A stretch of DNA of 9,314 bases, taken from positions 1 to 9,314 of the forward strand of contig JANWIB010000076.1 of the NCBI GenBank assembly GCA_025450155.1, written 5' to 3'. This document shows positions 5,917 to 9,314 of this stretch, piece after piece. The position numbers and the translations under genes are program-made. The notes under the pieces are model-generated. The model saw only the letters and a program-made list of their open reading frames with translations, had not been told where the DNA came from and made no database searches. Numbering within the stretch: position 1 is the stretch's first letter; each line of letters begins with the position of its first letter. Source of the DNA: Sphingobacteriaceae bacterium. GTDB lineage: Bacteria; Bacteroidota; Bacteroidia; Sphingobacteriales; Sphingobacteriaceae.

Positions 5917-6060
5917 TTATTCTTTTTCAATCAAAAACAAGGCGTGATTTTCTAATATTTTACCGCCATATTTATACTGATCTCTAAACCCTTTAACGAT
6001 TTTCCATTTGTAAACGGGGCTACCAAATAACGTTGCCGATATTCGGGATTTGAAATTACG
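5917..6060 (-). pseudogene. possible 3' remnant of an unrecognised gene
   Basis: The minus-strand frame ending at 5917 encodes about 48 residues from the start of this interval, and the last 40 read like ordinary protein (FGSPVYKWKIVKGF, then RDQYKYGGKILENHALFLI, ending EKE and a stop). The frame continues upstream only into the GC-rich repeat at 6070-6185, where the translation looks non-coding. No start codon or promoter fits. It may be the tail of a gene whose front was lost when a repeat inserted, or an open frame without meaning. I do not recognise the family. Confidence 0.2.
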
Positions 6061-6069
6061 AATCATTAA

Positions 6070-6185
6070 CATGCAGGATGAGGGGGTTAAGGTGGCTTGC
6101 GTGAGGGATTGTAGTGGAAAGCCCGCAATGGAGCGCAGCGGAATGAGGACTTGCAACGGAAAGCCCGGCCCGAAGGGCACGCTCT
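6070..6185. repeat. GC-rich dispersed-type intergenic repeat next to murI
   Basis: This block is much richer in G and C than its surroundings. It contains the direct repeat GGAAAGCCCG at 6116-6125 and 6158-6167 (42 nt apart) and small hairpins, GCCC-GAA-GGGC at 6168-6178 and CCGC/GCGG at 6123-6141. The phrases GGAAAGCCCGCAATG and GAATGAGGACTTGCAACG look like a repeat found many times in Sphingobacteriaceae genomes, recalled and not checked. It ends 9 nt past the murI stop codon, so it would form the 3' UTR of murI. Read on the minus strand its end hairpin GCCCTTCGGGC is not followed by a T-tract. Confidence 0.55.
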
Positions 6186-6194
6186 TATATTTAT

Positions 6195-7031
6195 TTAAAG
6201 CGGATATTTATAATGATCTAATTTTAGAAACTGCGACTTTACCTGACTGCCTAAAAAGATGGCGGCATGTTTATCGAAGTTTTCTGTCGAATCTGTTGTA
6301 AAAAAAGTCCTCGTTCCTACTTTGCTGCATAGCTCTTCTATTTCTGGATGCCGAACTAAATAATCGCTCAGGCTTTTAGCAATAATAGCTCCCTGGGAGA
6401 TAATTTTTACCCCGCCGGGTAGAAACTGCTTTATCTTATTTAATAATAGTGGATAGTGTGTACACGCTAATATAACTGTATCAATAGCAGGCGATTTTTT
6501 CATCAGGTTATCAACATGCTTTTTTACAAAATAATCTGCACCGGGTGATTCATACTCATTATTTTCAACCAGCGGTACCCACATGGGGCAAGCCTCCTGG
6601 AATACCTTTACCTGTGGAAAAAATTTATTGATCTCAATAACATATGACAAGGATGAAACTGTACCGGGCGTTGCCAGTATCCCGACATTGCCGGTTTCGC
6701 TAAACTCGTTGACGATCTCTGCAGTGGGGCGTATTACGCCAAGTACACGATGTAATTCTTTTAACTTCGGAAGATCATTCTGCTGTATGGTTCTGAGCGC
6801 TTTTGCCGAAGCCGTATTGCATGCCAGAATTACCAGCCGACAACCTTTGGCGAAAAGTTGATTAACACATTCTAAAGTATAGTGGTATACCGTCTCATAT
6901 GATCTGACCCCATAAGGCACACGAGCATTATCGCCTAAATAGATGTAATCGTATTGTGGAAGTTCTTTTGCTATTTCCTTGAAAACAGAAAGTCCACCAT
7001 AGCCGGAATCAAAAACTCCAATAGGTCCCAT
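6195..7031 (-). CDS. murI: glutamate racemase MurI
   Basis: MurI is a cytosolic, cofactor-independent racemase that converts L-glutamate to D-glutamate for the peptidoglycan stem peptide. The protein has 278 residues, normal for the family. The N-terminal signature GVFDSGYGGLSV carries catalytic-site Asp8 and Ser9, followed by YLGDNARVPYG at 31-41. The two catalytic cysteines are Cys71 in ACNTAS and Cys190 in ACTHYPL. GILATPGTV at 117-125 is also typical. The start at 7031 (MGPIGVFDSG) is fixed by the signature lying only a few residues downstream. It is separated from the minus-strand barrel gene upstream by a terminator at 7096-7118, so it should have its own promoter, which I could not identify with confidence. 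A dispersed-type repeat forms its 3' flank. Confidence 0.96.
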   Translation of the reverse strand: MGPIGVFDSGYGGLSVFKEIAKELPQYDYIYLGDNARVPYGVRSYETVYHYTLECVNQLFAKGCRLVILACNTASAKALRTIQQNDLPKLKELHRVLGVIRPTAEIVNEFSETGNVGILATPGTVSSLSYVIEINKFFPQVKVFQEACPMWVPLVENNEYESPGADYFVKKHVDNLMKKSPAIDTVILACTHYPLLLNKIKQFLPGGVKIISQGAIIAKSLSDYLVRHPEIEELCSKVGTRTFFTTDSTENFDKHAAIFLGSQVKSQFLKLDHYKYPL

Positions 7032-7084
7032 TTACAAAATTATCTCCCTAATTTATGAACTCTGATGCTATTTGTTAGTATGCC

Positions 7085-7118
7085 TGAAAATAAAAAAGCT
7101 CCTGACACGCAGGAGCTT
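7085..7118 (-). terminator. intrinsic terminator of the large barrel gene
   Basis: AAGCTCCTG (7096-7104) and CAGGAGCTT (7110-7118) form a perfect 9-bp stem around a 5-nt loop. On the minus strand the stem is followed by a T-rich tail (TTTTTTATTTT including the stem end), the classical intrinsic layout. It lies 160 nt past the stop of the 7278-9314 gene and insulates murI from it. Confidence 0.82.
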
Positions 7119-7143
7119 AAACTAACCAATTATAAACCTAAGT

Positions 7144-7212
7144 ATGAAGAACTTATTTTTACGGCGTAAAGGTAAGGAAAACAATAGTGTGTTGAATGTT
7201 AAAAAGCGTTAA
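7144..7212 (+). CDS. possible 22-residue basic peptide (doubtful)
   Basis: An ATG at 7144 opens 22 codons: MKNLFLRRKGKENNS followed by VLNVKKR, with eight Lys/Arg and one Glu. The preceding stretch 7119-7143 (AACTAACCAATTATAAACC and so on) resembles 5' leaders I associate with Bacteroidota outer-membrane genes, and the 9-bp hairpin at 7096-7118 sits just before it. There is no TAnnTTTG box upstream and no plus-strand gene downstream, and the frame is antisense to the 3' UTR of the barrel gene. It could be a leader peptide, the residue of a lost gene, or chance. Confidence 0.2.
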   Translation: MKNLFLRRKGKENNSVLNVKKR

Positions 7213-7277
7213 ATCTCATGAAGAATGAATCACTGAAATCCATCGTATCAAAAACCTTTAAACTAGAGAATAATTTT

Positions 7278-9314
7278 TTATTGACCCACACCCTGGCCTC
7301 CCTGATTTTCGCCTTGTTTCAAGTCATCATTATTAACACCCCGTTTCTTCTTGCCGGGTTGTTGTTGGTTAAAGTTCATTTTACCAAACTGCCAACTGAA
7401 GTTGACTCCTATTGAACGAAATGGCACAGAGAATTTACTGTTTTGAACTAAAGTTGTACTGTTGATTTGGCTCTTAAAGTTTTTACGCTCATTAAATGGA
7501 TCAATAACATTTAAACCGATCTTGCCTTTTTTCTTAAGAATTTCTTTATTTACAGAAAGCACCCACATGTTAAAGGAGGGGTTTCTACCTTGAAAGGTTC
7601 TGCGGGGTGCGTTAATAACCATAAAAGTTTCGGCAGTAAAACCTTGCGGAAATTTATAGGAACCGCTTACAAATGCGTTGTACTGAATATACGTGCTGTT
7701 ACCTTTTGCAAAACCTTTATAATCGTTTGAGGCTGTGGGCTTATAGGTAAATAAGTTGATATTTCCTCTTAATGTAAGGTTTTTAAATGGATTAACGGAA
7801 CCGAAAAAGCTTCCACCGATGGAATTGTTTATACCAATATTATTGTACGTGGTTAGTGAAATTACCCGAGGAATGCCATCTCCGTTATCGTATGATTCTG
7901 ATTTAACAAAATTTTCAATAATATCATCTGTATGTTTAAAATATAGTGATGCGTTGATTACGGAAGATTTGATAAATGTAGAGTAATTAAATTCAACGGT
8001 TTGCGAGATCTCTGGCGACAAATATGGATTTCCCTGTGTTTGATTTTGAGGATTACTGGTATTTCTAAACGGATTCAGAAACTGTAAGCTGGGCCGTTGG
8101 ATACGTTTGCTATAGCTTAATTTAAATGTATTGGTTTTTACGGTTTTAGTAACAGAAAAGCTTGGGATAAAATTAGTATAAGAATTTGAAAATGGAGTTA
8201 GACCTATTGTAAAGTTTGTTGCATCGCCATCTATCTGTGTGTTTTCTAAACGAGCACCTGCCTGGATTCCCCAGTTATTTTTTAATTGAAAGGTAAATAC
8301 AGTATAGCCGCTATATACATCTTGTCCATAATCATATTCATTAGATAGAGATGGATTAAAAGTATATTCGCCTAAGGCATTAGGGGTTCTAAAAACGTAA
8401 TCGCTATTAATTCTTCTGGTGATAGATTTCGCCCCGGTTTCAAATTTCACTTTGTCTGTTATGGGAAGAACGTAGTCTAATTGTAAGGTATATTCATCGT
8501 TTTTAGCATCGTTATTTGTAATTTGGTTAGGGTTTTCGGCCGAATACAATGTAGTATAATCAACATCTGTCTTGATATGGCTCCACTGTCCTGCGAAGGT
8601 TAGTTCGTGACCCTGTTTCTTGAATTTATGTGTATAATCTGCATTCCAGTCAAAACCACCAAATCTGGTTTTACTTTCATTATCTATCGTATAGCTGCTT
8701 GTGCCAGAGCCCGATGTGGTGGTATTAGTAGAAATTCCATCGGTTTCAAATCTTCCCTGGTTAACCCGTATACCTGAAGAAATGCTGTTAAAGTTATTAA
8801 TATCGTAGCTCACATTTCCGGAAGTAACGTAACCTTGTCTGTGTACTTTACTTTCACCGGTTTGAATGGATGAAGACTCTGTGCTTTTTCTTGAAAAATC
8901 AACTAGCGTTTTTTGAGGCCACATTAAATTTCCACCAGCATTAAGAGTTATACTTAAACGGTTCTGATTAATGTTTAAATTAGCATTTCCATTATTGTGA
9001 CGAGTACCTAAACCTCCGCTGATGGAGCCGCTGACTCCAGACATATCTTTCTTTTTGGTAACGATATTGATGATGCCGGCGCTTCCTTCAGCATCGTATT
9101 TAGCCGAAGGGCTGGTGATAACCTCTACATTTTTAATCTGATCGGCCGGCAACATTTTCATAGCATCGGCAACATTGCTGGCCATTGCTCCCGAAGGTTT
9201 TCCATTAATCAATATTTTCACGTTTTGATTTCCCCTTAAAGAAACGTTGCCATCCTGATCTACCGTAACCATAGGAACTATTCGCAATACATCTCCGGCA
9301 TTTCCACCAGAGAC
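7278..9314 (-). CDS. TonB-receptor-like outer-membrane beta-barrel protein (5' end beyond window)
   Basis: A reading frame of 678 residues runs to the window edge with no natural start. The codon at 9287 is TTG for Leu within VLRIVPMVTVDQ, so the true N-terminus (signal peptide and probably a carboxypeptidase-regulatory-like domain) is outside. Visible residues 1-88 are a plug-like domain: DGNVSLRGNQNVKILINGKP at 21-40, then PADQIKNVEVITSPSAKYDAEGSAGIINIVTKKK in two parts around 56-88. From about 95 to 640 come alternating Ser/Thr/Asn-rich loops and aromatic-ended strands of a large barrel, including SYSKRIQRPSLQFLNPF, as in OMP_b-brl_3 family proteins. The barrel ends with VNFSWQFGK, followed by a hydrophilic tail of about 33 residues (QQQPGKKKRGVNNDDLK, then Gly/Gln). 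The ligand is unknown, and no SusD-like partner lies downstream. A terminator follows at 7096-7118. Confidence 0.88.
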   Translation of the reverse strand, partial: VSGGNAGDVLRIVPMVTVDQDGNVSLRGNQNVKILINGKPSGAMASNVADAMKMLPADQIKNVEVITSPSAKYDAEGSAGIINIVTKKKDMSGVSGSISGGLGTRHNNGNANLNINQNRLSITLNAGGNLMWPQKTLVDFSRKSTESSSIQTGESKVHRQGYVTSGNVSYDINNFNSISSGIRVNQGRFETDGISTNTTTSGSGTSSYTIDNESKTRFGGFDWNADYTHKFKKQGHELTFAGQWSHIKTDVDYTTLYSAENPNQITNNDAKNDEYTLQLDYVLPITDKVKFETGAKSITRRINSDYVFRTPNALGEYTFNPSLSNEYDYGQDVYSGYTVFTFQLKNNWGIQAGARLENTQIDGDATNFTIGLTPFSNSYTNFIPSFSVTKTVKTNTFKLSYSKRIQRPSLQFLNPFRNTSNPQNQTQGNPYLSPEISQTVEFNYSTFIKSSVINASLYFKHTDDIIENFVKSESYDNGDGIPRVISLTTYNNIGINNSIGGSFFGSVNPFKNLTLRGNINLFTYKPTASNDYKGFAKGNSTYIQYNAFVSGSYKFPQGFTAETFMVINAPRRTFQGRNPSFNMWVLSVNKEILKKKGKIGLNVIDPFNERKNFKSQINSTTLVQNSKFSVPFRSIGVNFSWQFGKMNFNQQQPGKKKRGVNNDDLKQGENQGGQGVGQ

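Noticed and set aside
5858..5947. 29-residue frame MLQPAKPTLSPP in the stem-loop block
   Set aside because: It starts inside the loop of a repeat-like structure, has no promoter or recognisable features, and is best explained as repeat sequence that happens to be open.
7035..7042. TAATTTTG on the minus strand as the murI -7 promoter box
   Set aside because: It fits TAnnTTTG but lies only 3 nt before the murI ATG, so transcription would begin inside the gene; no later start is possible without losing the FDSGYGG signature.
7218..7415. 65-residue plus-strand frame starting MKNESLKSIV
   Set aside because: Most of it is antisense to the well-supported barrel gene; no promoter or family resemblance supports it.
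9285..9287. TTG as the start codon of the large barrel gene
   Set aside because: The frame stays open to the window edge, and the residues before TTG (VSGGNAGDV) continue the expected plug-domain motif, so this is an internal Leu codon.

Overview
The window comes from a Bacteroidota chromosome, most likely Sphingobacteriaceae (Pedobacter-like). The support is AT-rich intergenic DNA, promoter -7 boxes of the Bacteroidota type (TAnnTTTG), almost no Shine-Dalgarno sequences, a GldA-type ABC ATPase, a dimeric (alpha2) glycyl-tRNA synthetase, an OMP_b-brl_3-type outer-membrane barrel, and GC-rich intergenic repeats that look familiar from this group. The family-level placement rests on recall and was not checked by a search.

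Layout. Positions 1-2369 (+) hold a compact iron-sulphur assembly cluster, iscS-iscU-iscA: the cysteine desulfurase supplies sulphur, IscU is the scaffold and IscA is an A-type carrier. No iscR, hscB, hscA or fdx lies beside them. Positions 2370-2750 are non-coding and end in a 24-bp perfect hairpin terminator. On the minus strand follow a small secreted beta-barrel protein (2751-3311) and a short GldA-like ATPase (3418-4125). glyS (4295-5755, +) diverges from the ATPase. Positions 5756-6194 hold two structured, repeat-like blocks and possibly a gene remnant. murI (6195-7031, -) makes D-glutamate for peptidoglycan. A minus-strand terminator at 7096-7118 separates it from a large outer-membrane barrel gene (7278-9314, -) that is cut by the window edge.

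The protein genes are ordinary. The least explained part is between them. Both gaps inside the isc cluster, and the glyS/ATPase divergent region, are filled by short-period repeats in inverted arms. An 8-nt family (around GCTAATTT) lies between iscS and iscU. A 7-nt family (AGATTTG and variants) lies between iscU and iscA, and again 5' of glyS. In the iscU-iscA gap the right arm is a perfect seven-copy tandem (CTCAAAT)7 ending 8 nt before the iscA start codon, which could make it a length-variable expression element. I found no CRISPR array, tRNA, rRNA, transposase or defence system.
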